Counted from the first letter of the stretch, positions 7,983 through 17,181 are shown. The stretch is DNA of 64,000 bases from Butyrivibrio sp. WCD3002 (GCF_000424265.1 NZ_AUJO01000005.1:1-64000), one strand, 5' to 3'. Translations and numbers: made by a program. The notes: a model not told the origin generated them from the sequence alone.

Positions 7983-9509
7983 TTACTGTGCTGCAAGCCA
8001 AGCGTCAAGCTGCTCCTGCTTTGCCTTAAGGATGTCGTCATAGCCGGCATCTGAAAGAGCCTTACGGAACTCAGGAAGAGCTGTCTCAGGATCAACTGAA
8101 CCGCAAGCAATACCGGGAAGATACTGCTGGATTACGTTGCTTACTGCTGTGTACTGAGTCTGAACTGATGAAGCATCAAAGGTGAAGCCCATAGCAGGTG
8201 ATGCAGGTGCATTGTGGTTCTGGTCATCCTCCCACTTAAGAGATTCCTCTGAGCCTGATCCTTCAAGAGGCCACTGGATGAAGAAGTTACCAAGTACACC
8301 GCATGAAAGCTGTGCTGTATAAGGAACTGTAGCTGCATCCTGTCCCTCGGGATAAGATACTGTGCCGTCATCGTTCTTTACATAATCCTCACCCTCGATA
8401 CCATAAAGCATTGTGTTGATTACATCTGCATCTGTGTATGTAAGGTTAAGGAACTTAAGTGCTGCATCAGGATTCTCTGATGTTGAAGCGATAACCTGTG
8501 CTACTGCGTTCATAGAAGAAGTATCAAGATAAGCCTCTCCAAGAGCGATTGCACCTACTTCATAGCCTGAAGGAGCTGAAAGTGAAGCTGCTGTATCTTC
8601 AAGAGGATAGCTGTAGGATGCTGAGTAAGCGAAGTAGCTTCCTGAAGACATAAGCTCTGCAGCTGCTGAAGTTGTTGTAGCTGCATCCTTCATGATGTAG
8701 TCGTTCTGATACCAGTCTCTTACAAGGCCTGCATATTTTTCAAAATCAGCAAGGTCATAGTAGCTTGTTACTGTCATGTCATCGCCCTGAAGACATCCGC
8801 CGGGTGAAGCAAAAGAATCGCCAAGCCAGTCGATGTTGGGAATCCATCTTGTAAGACCGCTGTCGCCCTGTGATACAGGTGCAAGAGGTGTCATCTCAGG
8901 ATGAGCTTCCTTAACCTTTGCGAAAACCTCTGTAAGATCCTCTGCAGATTTTACAGACTCCATATCAAGACCGAGCTCCTCAGCGATATCTTTTCTATAG
9001 ATGAGCATGGGCTGAAGTGCGAAGGGCTTAAGTGTGGGAATGGCGTAAAGTCTGCCATCCTGCATTGTGGTCTTGAGCCACTCCTCTTCGAAAAGTGCCT
9101 TTGTCTCAGCAGCATCTGTGTCGATCATGTCTGTAATGTCATAGCACATATCACTGGAGATTGAGTTTCCAAGGTCACCTAATGTATGGAAAATATCGAT
9201 CTCGCCGTTCTGCACTGCAAGGCTAACCTGCTGTGTGTAATCAGCGATTGAAAGAGGCATGAGATGAACCTCTACGCCGATCTTTTCTCTGGAAATCTTA
9301 TTGATTGCTTCCTCTACTGCAGATGTGTCATCCGGAACTGTGTTGAATGTTACAAATGCATATGTGATCTCTGTATAATCACCGTCTGCTGAAGCCTCAG
9401 TGCCCTCAGAGCTATCCTCTGATGTTGTAGCAGCGTCTGTTGAACCGCAGGCTGCAAGTGAAAATACCATAACTCCTGCAAGTAACGCGCTTAAAAGTTT
9501 CTTGGCCAT
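7983..9509 (-). CDS. Extracellular solute-binding lipoprotein of sugar ABC transporter (LplA type)
   Basis: A 508-residue family-1 solute-binding protein that captures an oligosaccharide outside the cell for the two permeases downstream. It starts MAKKLLSALLAGVMVFSLAACGS, a lipoprotein signal peptide with lipobox LAAC. The linker after it is rich in S, T, E and D. The start is set at 9509 because GGGAGG sits just upstream; a longer reading frame adds 19 residues with no such site. The transcript ends at its own terminator (7905-7942), which would allow higher expression than the permeases. The ligand is unknown; the esterase neighbours suggest an acylated oligosaccharide (inference). Confidence 0.9.
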   Translation of the reverse strand: MAKKLLSALLAGVMVFSLAACGSTDAATTSEDSSEGTEASADGDYTEITYAFVTFNTVPDDTSAVEEAINKISREKIGVEVHLMPLSIADYTQQVSLAVQNGEIDIFHTLGDLGNSISSDMCYDITDMIDTDAAETKALFEEEWLKTTMQDGRLYAIPTLKPFALQPMLIYRKDIAEELGLDMESVKSAEDLTEVFAKVKEAHPEMTPLAPVSQGDSGLTRWIPNIDWLGDSFASPGGCLQGDDMTVTSYYDLADFEKYAGLVRDWYQNDYIMKDAATTTSAAAELMSSGSYFAYSASYSYPLEDTAASLSAPSGYEVGAIALGEAYLDTSSMNAVAQVIASTSENPDAALKFLNLTYTDADVINTMLYGIEGEDYVKNDDGTVSYPEGQDAATVPYTAQLSCGVLGNFFIQWPLEGSGSEESLKWEDDQNHNAPASPAMGFTFDASSVQTQYTAVSNVIQQYLPGIACGSVDPETALPEFRKALSDAGYDDILKAKQEQLDAWLAAQ

Positions 9510-9533
9510 AAATACCTCCCTAATTCCTTTGGT

Positions 9534-9561
9534 GTTTATAACACCTTTGTATGTTATAAAC
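9534..9561 (-). promoter_or_regulatory. Inverted repeat in the binding-protein gene leader
   Basis: GTTTATAAC (9534-9542) and GTTATAAAC (9553-9561) form a perfect 9-bp inverted repeat with a 10-base spacer. It lies between the -10 box (9570 to 9565) and the ribosome site, around the expected transcript start. It could be a repressor operator or a weak leader hairpin. Confidence 0.45.
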
Positions 9562-9564
9562 AAC

Positions 9565-9622
9565 ATTATAGGAACCGGGAGGTATGCTTTCTTTTAAAAA
9601 CAAGTTATGAATTTTCAATTTT
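9565..9622 (-). promoter_or_regulatory. Promoter P1 with activator element upstream of the binding-protein gene
   Basis: On the minus strand TATAAT (9570 to 9565) is a -10 box. The 34-bp element at 9589-9622 begins TTCTTTTAAAAACAAG on the plus strand and continues with TGAATTTT and AATTTT. It lies 18 bases upstream of the -10, as in P2 (7751-7808). There is no -35 box. It is probably the binding site of the YesN-like regulator encoded next to it. Confidence 0.65.
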
Positions 9623-9634
9623 AAGGTTTTGTTT

Positions 9635-11320
9635 TTATTCTCCTGAACCGGTGGTCATTGCATGAAACTCACCGGGGGTATAGCCCGTTGTTTTCTTAAA
9701 TACGGTAGAAAAATACGAGAAATTGTCGAAACCGACGTTTGCGGCGACATCACTTATGCGGACAGAAGGATTGGATAAAAGCTCCTTTGCCTTCTGAACA
9801 CGGTAATCACTGATGTACTGCTTAAGGCTGACTCCTTCCTCTTTTTTAAACATCTTCGCCATATACTCAGGAGTCAGAAAAACTACAGCCGCAACCTCAG
9901 TTCTTGATATTTCTTCCATATAATGCTCATGGATGAAATTCTTAGCCCGCTGAACGATGGAATCCGACTGCTCAACCTCTGACACATAGTCGATGGTCTT
10001 GGAAATAAAGAAAACCTGCCATCTCACCATATTCATAAGGGACTCAGTCGATGCTCTCTCTAAGTTTTCCGCAGTCTCATTGGCCAAAAGCTGCGTAGCC
10101 TGAATTTCCTTACTGTGAAGATAAACGTAAACCGTCTGAAGAAGGTCCTGCCTTATCTCGTTAAGTGCCGCCGCATCAAGGAGTTTTTTCGCAGCAAGGC
10201 TCTCCATACTGAATTTAAGAAGGTTCAAAAGCTCCTTCTTCTTTTTTTCATTAAGAAGAAGTCTGATCTCGTCCTGATCCAGCATATGTCCCTTTTCAGA
10301 GGACATGACTATCTCATCATTTTCCCTGAAAACCTTGCCCTTGGATGCTACGTTGTTCTTATCAAGCTCTTCCAAATGCACTCTGGCACTGCTAAGCTTC
10401 TCTATTTCGTAAGGATTACTGATGTAAATGGTAACCGTGTTTTTCAGCTTTTCTCCGGCGGTCTCTATGATTTTTTCACAGAATTCTCCTATATCAAGTT
10501 CCATGGCTCTGGCCTGCGCATTTTTTGAAAGCTCACCATCAACTACTGCATCATGAAGATTTTCATCCTCTTCATCATCATTGTCTTCTTCAAGTATTAT
10601 TGCGGTGTAGAGCATATTTTTTACATGATAGCTGATGCACCTGCCCGGAGGAATCTGGCCGTTTCCAAGCTCTATTACAACCTTTTGCAATTCCTCCTCA
10701 TACCGACCTGTGGCATTTTTTCCCCAATTTTCCTCTATGAGGCTGACATTACCACTGGCGATAAGGATGATCTTGTAGTTTAAATCCGCGGTCACCTCAA
10801 GCCTTCTGTGCTCTGCCTCTTTGCCGATTGCATCTCTGTCCGCAAGGATCCTTTGCAGCAAAAGATCAGTCCAGAAGCTGGCTTCCACGTAGGTGAGATT
10901 TCCTGAATACCACTCCTCGTACTGTGAAGCCTTCTGGCTGTTCTCCTTTTCGTGGATTTTATGGATGGCAGTGATCAGCTCAGCCTCCATCCTGTCAGCG
11001 TTGAAGGGCTTTACCACATAGCCTGATGCATTGTACTCGATTGCCTGTCTTGCGTAGTCAAATTTCTCATGGCTTGTTAGGAAAATGAATTCTGCATCAT
11101 ATTTTTCCTCTCTGGCCCACTTTATCAGGTCCAGACCGCTTCCCATGGGCATCTCAATATCGCAGATAGCAAGACTCACGGGATTATTTGCAAAAATATC
11201 CTTAGCCGTAGCGATATTGTAGGCTGTATGAACTTTATCAATGCCGAATTTTTCCCAGTTTACGGCGTTTTTTATAACGTCCACTGTGGGCATATCGTCG
11301 TCAATAACTATAATCTGCAT
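9635..11320 (-). CDS. YesN-like response regulator with AraC-type DNA-binding domain
   Basis: A 561-residue regulator. Residues 1-125 form a receiver domain: VIDDD near the start, phospho-acceptor in LAICDIEMPMGSG, T/S switch in FLTSHE, and K in VVKPFN. A long middle region of unknown fold follows. The last 105 residues form an AraC/XylS double helix-turn-helix (AAVVFLTPEYMAKMFKKEEG; GFDNFSYFSTVFKKTTGYTPGEF). I choose the ATG at 11320, which follows GGAG by six bases. It is paired with the YesM-like kinase just upstream and should activate the binding-protein and permease promoters, which share a duplicated element (9589-9622 and 7775-7808). Confidence 0.9.
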   Translation of the reverse strand: MQIIVIDDDMPTVDVIKNAVNWEKFGIDKVHTAYNIATAKDIFANNPVSLAICDIEMPMGSGLDLIKWAREEKYDAEFIFLTSHEKFDYARQAIEYNASGYVVKPFNADRMEAELITAIHKIHEKENSQKASQYEEWYSGNLTYVEASFWTDLLLQRILADRDAIGKEAEHRRLEVTADLNYKIILIASGNVSLIEENWGKNATGRYEEELQKVVIELGNGQIPPGRCISYHVKNMLYTAIILEEDNDDEEDENLHDAVVDGELSKNAQARAMELDIGEFCEKIIETAGEKLKNTVTIYISNPYEIEKLSSARVHLEELDKNNVASKGKVFRENDEIVMSSEKGHMLDQDEIRLLLNEKKKKELLNLLKFSMESLAAKKLLDAAALNEIRQDLLQTVYVYLHSKEIQATQLLANETAENLERASTESLMNMVRWQVFFISKTIDYVSEVEQSDSIVQRAKNFIHEHYMEEISRTEVAAVVFLTPEYMAKMFKKEEGVSLKQYISDYRVQKAKELLSNPSVRISDVAANVGFDNFSYFSTVFKKTTGYTPGEFHAMTTGSGE

Positions 11321-11374
11321 GTTTTTCTCCATTTTGGTACTAGGGGGACGGGGTTAGTGGCCATTTTCTTGGGT

Positions 11375-11480
11375 GTGCCATTGGGTGCCATTGGGGACTG
11401 CCATTGGGGACTGCCATTGGGGACGGTTCTCTTTGGCACGGGTTCAAAAACCGTGCCAAAAAGAACCGTCCCCGGTGGCA
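11375..11480. repeat. REP-like palindrome, copy B, with 13-bp tandem expansion
   Basis: The hairpin arms are 11412-11441 (TGCCATTGGGGACGG onward) and about 11451-11480 (ending CCCCGGTGGCA). The apical stem is CACGG/CCGTG with an A-rich loop. At the left base, TGCCATTGGGGAC occurs three times in tandem (11386, 11399, 11412) after a partial copy at 11375. The right arm reads AAAAAGAACC where the left predicts AAAGAGAACC, leaving one G-T or mismatch pair. It lies between the kinase stop and the regulator start. Confidence 0.85.
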
Positions 11481-11493
11481 CAGCCCCTACAAC

Positions 11494-13248
11494 TCATTCC
11501 TTCCACACACTACTCTGTCTCTTAACTCGTCTTGGAATCCAGATGCTGGTCCTGCTTCCCTGGGGCTCTTTGTTGGAAAATTCGATAAGATCATCTCTTC
11601 TGTACATTAGCTCCAGCGTTTTCTTCAGGTTCCAGAGGCCTACGCCGTGGCCGTTTTCCTGGACTCTCACTTCGCCGCTCTCAACCTGCTTAAGGAATGC
11701 CTCGGGATAACCATCACCGTCATCCTCGATGGTTATGTGGCACATGGGCTCATCGCCTCTGTCCTCAGTTTTTGCAGAAATGAGAATGGATGTCAATTTA
11801 TCCACTGACACAGCGTGTTTGTAGATATTTTCTAGGATTGTGTGAACTATAAGCTGCGGGATTGGGTAGTCCGACAGGTCCTCTTCTATGTCAATAAATT
11901 CAAAGACACAGCCGGGATACAGCATATCCTGCATGGCTATGTAGTTCCTTGCATGAGCAATTTCCTCAGACAAAGGAACCGTATGCATTCCGGACTTGAA
12001 AAGATATCTCACATTTTCAGAAAGCTTCTCAATATAATCCCTGATATCCTCGTTTCTGTTCTGATAGGACATGCTGTGAATGGTTGTCAGGGCGTTTAGG
12101 AAAAAGTGAGGCTTTATCTGAAGCTGCACGTATTTTAAAGTGGCCTCATCGAACTGAATTCGTTCCTCGTAGGATTTAAGCTTAAGATTCACAATGGTAT
12201 CCAGCATCTGATTGAAGCTGTTATTTATTCGCCTAAACTCCACTGTTTCTGCTTCTCTCGGAAGTCTCTTGCCTGAGTCTCCGCCTTCTATCTGCTTCAT
12301 GGCATCAAGAATCTCCATGAGAGGCTTGTATACTACTCTTCTTGCGTATCTCATAACCGCATAGAGAGTCACTATGGCAAATGCCACAAGTAAGATCAAG
12401 GTGATCTGAAGCGTCTGGAACCCGCCATATACCTCGGCTCTGGTGATTCCGGCAAATAGATTAAAACCCCATCTTTCTGTCGTTGTTCCCATCAGATAGA
12501 TTTTTCTGTCCGGTGTCCATTTAGCGGCACCTATATAGGAATCGTCAAAAACAATGTTATTTTCTTCGTTATTTACTGCGATATCATCATCGCCAAAGCT
12601 CTCTATCAGATTGCCGTCAACGTCCACCAATGAAAGCGTCACCTTTTCATTTAAAAGGTCCTTAAAAAGTGTATCGACCTCAATAAATGCCCCAAGCATG
12701 CGCTTTTTGTTTTTATACATTCTGAAAAGATAGTTTTTGCCGTCTATCTGCTCGTTGAACCACACAGAGGGCATATTCCCGGGATTTTCATCCTTGATGT
12801 TCTTTATTCTCTCCTCTATAGCCTGGGTATCATTATAAGAAAGCATGGCGGATACCGATGATATATATGAACCGCCAATCAGGTCATAGAAAAAGAGATT
12901 CTGGGCGCCGGTCCCTGCCTGAGTTGCCTTTTTCAGAACCTGCAGCATATTTTGCGCCGCCACCGCACGCTCAGTCTCTGTGCCATGCTCGAAAACATCG
13001 ATATTATCGTTACTCTGCAAAATTGTATACAGCGCCTGCTCGTTGGAGCGCATGATCTCATCAAGCTCATATCCGCTCATGGCAACTGACTGCGTAAGTA
13101 TGGAGGCAGCGCCGTTTTCAAGGGTCGCAGAGGTGTTAAACCATACCGCAGACAAAATAATTACCATTAAGATCATGTAACCTACAGAAAAAGAGGCCAC
13201 AACAAATATGAAGGAATCCTTCTTTTTCTGTATTTTCTGTAAAATCAT
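11494..13248 (-). CDS. YesM-like membrane sensor histidine kinase
   Basis: A 584-residue kinase. One membrane segment lies near residues 15-37, an extracytoplasmic sensor region of about 240 residues follows, then a second segment (LQITLILLVAFAIVTLYAVM) and a HAMP linker. The phospho-accepting histidine is in LQIKPHFFLNAL near residue 380, the His_kinase (LytS/YesM) form. The ATP-binding domain shows the N-box VHTILENIYKH and GHGVGLWNLKK. It should sense an extracellular sugar signal and phosphorylate the AraC-type regulator downstream. A REP-like palindrome (11375-11480) lies between the two genes. Confidence 0.9.
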   Translation of the reverse strand: MILQKIQKKKDSFIFVVASFSVGYMILMVIILSAVWFNTSATLENGAASILTQSVAMSGYELDEIMRSNEQALYTILQSNDNIDVFEHGTETERAVAAQNMLQVLKKATQAGTGAQNLFFYDLIGGSYISSVSAMLSYNDTQAIEERIKNIKDENPGNMPSVWFNEQIDGKNYLFRMYKNKKRMLGAFIEVDTLFKDLLNEKVTLSLVDVDGNLIESFGDDDIAVNNEENNIVFDDSYIGAAKWTPDRKIYLMGTTTERWGFNLFAGITRAEVYGGFQTLQITLILLVAFAIVTLYAVMRYARRVVYKPLMEILDAMKQIEGGDSGKRLPREAETVEFRRINNSFNQMLDTIVNLKLKSYEERIQFDEATLKYVQLQIKPHFFLNALTTIHSMSYQNRNEDIRDYIEKLSENVRYLFKSGMHTVPLSEEIAHARNYIAMQDMLYPGCVFEFIDIEEDLSDYPIPQLIVHTILENIYKHAVSVDKLTSILISAKTEDRGDEPMCHITIEDDGDGYPEAFLKQVESGEVRVQENGHGVGLWNLKKTLELMYRRDDLIEFSNKEPQGSRTSIWIPRRVKRQSSVWKE

Positions 13249-13281
13249 AAATAAAAATCCTTTTACTTCCGTTTAAAACCG

Positions 13282-13298
13282 TAACCCTATTTGGGTTA
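13282..13298 (-). terminator. Weak hairpin after the MutS-like gene
   Basis: TAACCC (13282-13287) and GGGTTA (13293-13298) pair around five bases. On the minus strand the stem is followed by CGGTTTTA. The short stem and poor U-tract make it a weak terminator candidate. Confidence 0.35.
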
Positions 13299-13319
13299 TT
13301 TCAAGCTACGATATCGTCA

Positions 13320-15047
13320 TCAATCCACGGTTTCAGACTCTTCTTCAAAATCATCACGGTTTAGCAAATCATAGGTTACGCCGTATTTTTTAGCAATATC
13401 CGCAGCGAATGAGAGTCCCACCGGCGGCGCAAGGCTGACTTTGTATGAACGTACACCCTGCTCTGAATGCACAATAAGCGAAGCAGCCTTGAATCGGTCG
13501 CTTTCTTTATTTAGCTCCTCAACGTCGTATGCCAGCTTGTGCATATGAGTGTTGTATATGGTTCTGCAGCCCTTTCCAAGCAGAGCTCTGGTGCAGTCTC
13601 TTGCAATATAATAGCCCTCTTCGAAGGAGGTGGTTGAAAAGGTCTCATTCAGCAGAATCAGACTGTTTTCCGATGCCTCTGTATATATCGAACGGAATCT
13701 CTTACACTCTTCGCCAAGTCTTCCGAGGTCCAGAGTTTTATCCTCATCCGCAGGAAAATGCGTGTAGATGGCATCCACGGGACGATATCTGAAATTAGTT
13801 CCTGTCACATAGATTCCACCCTGTGCCATGAAGAAAAGCTGTCCTACAGCCTGAGTTATTGTGGTTTTACCGCCTCTGTTTGCACCGGTAAGCAGATAAA
13901 TGCAGTGCTCATCGGAAAAATCCAGGTCGTTTCTAACTATATCATCAGTGCTTTCTATGTCGGAATCCAAAAGCTTCATATTGTAGACACCGATGGTATT
14001 CATGGTGACATCAGAATTTTCATCCATTATTACCTCGGGCTTACAGAAGAAAAAGCCTTTATCCATGAGCTTTTCAATATATTCTGCCCACCTGATGTAA
14101 TAGATAAATTCAGGCATAAGGTCCGTTATGTCTGTGATTGTGAGCATGGTATATTTTCCGAGAACATCTCTTAAGTGCCTTGCTGTACCGCTGAGCATCC
14201 TCTCGGTGATCTCGTCCATGTATTTTGTGATGCCTCTTGTAGTCTCATCTGCCTCAGAGACATACTTAAGGCTCATAAAGGCCATGGGGCTAAAAGCCGG
14301 TATCACAAAGGACCCATCCATGGCGTTAGGGTTTTTAGCGGTGAATTCGTCGAATTTGTAATCGCCCTTCCACTCATTGCCATCCTGAATATTATCTTTT
14401 CCTGAGACCCTGTCTATGAAATGGCTTACTAAGTGGGACTTCGTGAAATGCTTGTTATTTATGGAAACCACACCGATTCCGCAGGCCTCGAAGCGCTCGT
14501 TTAAATTGATTCCAACGGTAACGCTCTTAAGGTTCTGTGTGTTTGCACGGAGGGCCTTAATATCCTTTTTAAGACCATCGTAGCCGTTATCCAGGTAGAG
14601 CGCATGGACATAATCACGAAGCTTTAAAAGCCCCTCGGATTTGATATCTGCGTTCTTAAGGCACGCATACATTGAATCGATGCACTGTATGTAGTCGTTT
14701 AGCTCCTCGAGCCTGTGGACCAGGTCCCATACCCCGGGCTCATGGTCATGATCATGCTTGTGGCTTCCGTACTCGCGAAGGAAGTTTATTCTGTCAAAGA
14801 GGGTCACGATCTTATCGCGCATCCCCTTGTTTTTCATAATGTCATCAAATATTTCACCTCTGTATCTGGCATTTTCAGGTGAATCCGTCATCATTTTCAT
14901 GACGTTATATATGTATGTCTGCTCATTTTTCTGAATCGTGAGCTTCGTAACAATATTGTCCATGCCGATGTCATGGAGCGTCGTTTCGCTTAATGTTTTA
15001 AAATTGAGTTTCTGATTTGGAAACAAAAGACTAAGTTTTTCTGCCAT
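13320..15047 (-). CDS. MutS-like ATPase
   Basis: A 575-residue protein with the ABC-type ATPase domain of the MutS superfamily at its C-terminal half. Walker A is TGANRGGKTT near residue 388, Walker B is ENSLILLNETFSTTSFEEG, and an H-loop follows in TIYNTHMHKLAYD. The N-terminal half is helical and lacks the mismatch-recognition domain, so it is one of the short MutS-related proteins, not the MutS or MutS2 repair protein. Walker B ends LLNE where MutS has LxDE. The role is unknown. The start follows GGGGAATTAATA. It lies 55 bases after a gene of unknown function (15103-15717), probably in one transcript. Confidence 0.75.
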   Translation of the reverse strand: MAEKLSLLFPNQKLNFKTLSETTLHDIGMDNIVTKLTIQKNEQTYIYNVMKMMTDSPENARYRGEIFDDIMKNKGMRDKIVTLFDRINFLREYGSHKHDHDHEPGVWDLVHRLEELNDYIQCIDSMYACLKNADIKSEGLLKLRDYVHALYLDNGYDGLKKDIKALRANTQNLKSVTVGINLNERFEACGIGVVSINNKHFTKSHLVSHFIDRVSGKDNIQDGNEWKGDYKFDEFTAKNPNAMDGSFVIPAFSPMAFMSLKYVSEADETTRGITKYMDEITERMLSGTARHLRDVLGKYTMLTITDITDLMPEFIYYIRWAEYIEKLMDKGFFFCKPEVIMDENSDVTMNTIGVYNMKLLDSDIESTDDIVRNDLDFSDEHCIYLLTGANRGGKTTITQAVGQLFFMAQGGIYVTGTNFRYRPVDAIYTHFPADEDKTLDLGRLGEECKRFRSIYTEASENSLILLNETFSTTSFEEGYYIARDCTRALLGKGCRTIYNTHMHKLAYDVEELNKESDRFKAASLIVHSEQGVRSYKVSLAPPVGLSFAADIAKKYGVTYDLLNRDDFEEESETVD

Positions 15048-15102
15048 TATTAATTCCCCGTAATGTTTTTTTAGTTTGTAATCGGCAAATGTTTTTTGAC
15101 GC

Positions 15103-15717
15103 TTACTGAATATCCTCCAAAAGAACGCCTTCTCCGGCTATATATGTAATACTTACTCTATCGCCAAGGTCAGCATTCATGCACTTTTCCGGAATGATGG
15201 CAAAGGGCACGATCATGGGCGATTTTCCTTTTTCCAGGTCATTAACCGAGGTGGTTTCGCCGGATAATTCCAGCGTGGTCTGAATGGCTGCCACACACTC
15301 AAGCCCCCAGATTTTTACAATGAGCTGCTTGATATCGGCCATGACATCGAGCTTGTAAGAGAATTTCCCATCCTTTAGCTGTATCAGCTCATCCTCAGGA
15401 ATGGCTATGATAAAATTAAATTCATCATCCTCTGTCACGTTAAGGATGAACATCCTGACCTCAGAAAAACCGCGGTAATCAAAGCACGCCTGCCTGTAAT
15501 CATGAGAATAATGCTCATCATCACCTATGGCAAAATCCTCCATGAGCTTCTTTTCATTCCAGGAAATGATCTCCTCAAGGGACTCATCCATGAATTCCAT
15601 GTAACCCCCTGCAAATTTTAGGCCCTCCTCCTGCAAAAGCCCGATGAAATCTGCATAAATCCCTTCATAGATATCTTTTTTCCTGATGCTTACATCTATT
15701 GAAAAATAAGCCGGCAT
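15103..15717 (-). CDS. Protein of unknown function
   Basis: A 204-residue soluble acidic protein; I recognise no domain. It contains mixed alpha/beta segments such as YFSIDVSIRKKDIYEGIYAD and EFNFIIAIPEDELI, and has neither signal peptide nor membrane helix. I set the start at the ATG at 15717, because GGGGAGGTGG lies just upstream; an alternative TTG at 15735 would place the ribosome site inside the gene. It precedes the MutS-like gene with a short gap, suggesting co-expression. Confidence 0.65.
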   Translation of the reverse strand: MPAYFSIDVSIRKKDIYEGIYADFIGLLQEEGLKFAGGYMEFMDESLEEIISWNEKKLMEDFAIGDDEHYSHDYRQACFDYRGFSEVRMFILNVTEDDEFNFIIAIPEDELIQLKDGKFSYKLDVMADIKQLIVKIWGLECVAAIQTTLELSGETTSVNDLEKGKSPMIVPFAIIPEKCMNADLGDRVSITYIAGEGVLLEDIQ

Positions 15718-15769
15718 TCCTCGCCACCTCCCCAAAATTCCGTAGATAGGACTATTATATCAAGAAAAA

Positions 15770-15838
15770 TGCCATTGGGGACGATTCTCTTTGGCACGCA
15801 AATTCTTTGCGTGCCAAAGAGAACCGTCCCCAGTGGCA
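15770..15838. repeat. REP-like palindrome, copy C
   Basis: The left arm begins TGCCATTGGGGACGATTC at 15770 and the right arm ends CCGTCCCCAGTGGCA at 15838. The apical stem is CACGCAAA/TTTGCGTG with a TTC loop. This copy has no tandem expansion. It lies between a gene of unknown function and the CPBP protease gene. Confidence 0.85.
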
Positions 15839-15855
15839 TTGCAAATAGAATCATA

Positions 15856-16737
15856 TCAGTTGTTTTGCTCCTTTATCTTACCACCAAGGAAAACTATCAC
15901 TACGATAAATACCCCCTGAACAAGGGCGTCAAATACAAGGTCTGATATATTTAGATTGGTTGAAACTGTCTGTATCCCGAAACCATTTATGATATATAAG
16001 GTTACATTGTTCAGAATATGATAAGCACAGGATGCCTCAAGGCCCCCGCTGATATATACCATAACTCCCATGAGAATTCCGGATATGAGTACAGATAGTT
16101 TTCCGGTGATATTATATGGATGGATTACGGCAAAGGGGGCCGCCTGAAGAACGATCGAAACGATCGTAATTCTTGTCCACCCGCCAAATGTCTGCATCAG
16201 AAGCCCTCGAAAAATATGTTCCTCCGCGCTGCATTGACAGAATCCCAGCACCACGCAAATGATAAAGCCGGCTACGGTAAAATGAATCTCCCCTGTAGCT
16301 TCACCTTTGATGAAAGAAGAGATTATCAGAGGCAGAGCGACAACGATCAATCCCATCACAAAATATATCAGGAAATGCCGCATTCTCCATTTACCGGTGA
16401 CGGACTGATATGAGCCAAACGGTCTGTAACCCACGACTAAAGTGGCAAAAAAGAGTGCAGGTAATGAAACAGCAATACTTCCAATGTTCATGATGGCACC
16501 GACAGGTGAATACATATCTACGGTGTCATACCCACCGCTATTTCCGGAAAGTATTTCTCCCAGACTTATTCCTGACAACTGTCCCGCCAGTAAAGCCATC
16601 AATAACACAATTCCTAACAGCACTGCATAAAATACTATGGTAAGCAGAATGACCTGAAGCGGTTTGAACCATCTATATCCTTCATATTCTCTGCCAAATA
16701 GCACAAAATTTGGGCCTTCGTCTCTCTTCATACACAC
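15856..16737 (-). CDS. CPBP-family intramembrane metalloprotease
   Basis: A 293-residue membrane protein with about eight helices and the CPBP (CAAX protease and bacteriocin-processing) motifs: CSAEEHIFRGLLMQ for the EExxxR glutamates, FAVIHPYN for the first histidine, and SCAYHILNNV for the second. Members cleave membrane-embedded or prenylated substrates, or give self-immunity to bacteriocins; no bacteriocin gene is nearby. The start is GTG at 16737 (AAGGA five bases upstream) or ATG at 16731. A second, broken CPBP gene lies directly upstream. Confidence 0.82.
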   Translation of the reverse strand: MCMKRDEGPNFVLFGREYEGYRWFKPLQVILLTIVFYAVLLGIVLLMALLAGQLSGISLGEILSGNSGGYDTVDMYSPVGAIMNIGSIAVSLPALFFATLVVGYRPFGSYQSVTGKWRMRHFLIYFVMGLIVVALPLIISSFIKGEATGEIHFTVAGFIICVVLGFCQCSAEEHIFRGLLMQTFGGWTRITIVSIVLQAAPFAVIHPYNITGKLSVLISGILMGVMVYISGGLEASCAYHILNNVTLYIINGFGIQTVSTNLNISDLVFDALVQGVFIVVIVFLGGKIKEQNN

Positions 16738-16746
16738 GCATTTCCT

Positions 16747-17181
16747 TTATCTGTTAAATGCATAACTAATGTATACTACCTGAAAAATACCAGCCACAGG
16801 ATTTCCGGCTGAAAAGATATTGGTTATATGTATCCCGGCAAACAATAATGTTGATAACCAGAATATCTGTTTAATCTGCTTCTCAGACTTGATCGTTCTC
16901 ATGTAGTTGGCTATACCGAGACCTCTGAAAGCTACTTCCTCTGTAAATCCGGGCGAAAGAGCAGATAAAAAAGCAACAAGCACATTGCCAAATCCAAATG
17001 TATGAAGATCAATAGCGGCACCTACATAATCAGCAATAAGAAAAGGAAGCATAACCAGGTATAACGTTTGAAAGCGGTTTGTCTATCAGGCTTGCACCAA
17101 TAGATGAAAAAACATAACAAAGATTATAAGAACAAAATATCCGATAATTGAACGATCTAAAATGGTATGTTTTCTAGTCAT
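16747..17181 (-). pseudogene. Broken CPBP-family protease gene
   Basis: A good ribosome site (AGGAGG) and ATG at 17181 begin a frame MTRKHTILDRSIIGYFVLII that stops after about 31 codons. Shifting frame at a run of six T continues with SSIGASLIDKPLSN, and a second shift near 17052 opens the frame with SPGFTEEVAFRGLGIANY, the CPBP EExxxR motif, and FAGIHITN, the histidine motif. The frame ends at 16747 (AFNR) before the last helices. Two frame changes and a missing C-terminus indicate decay. The ATG at 17052 could give a 101-residue fragment, but I doubt it is functional. Confidence 0.65.
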
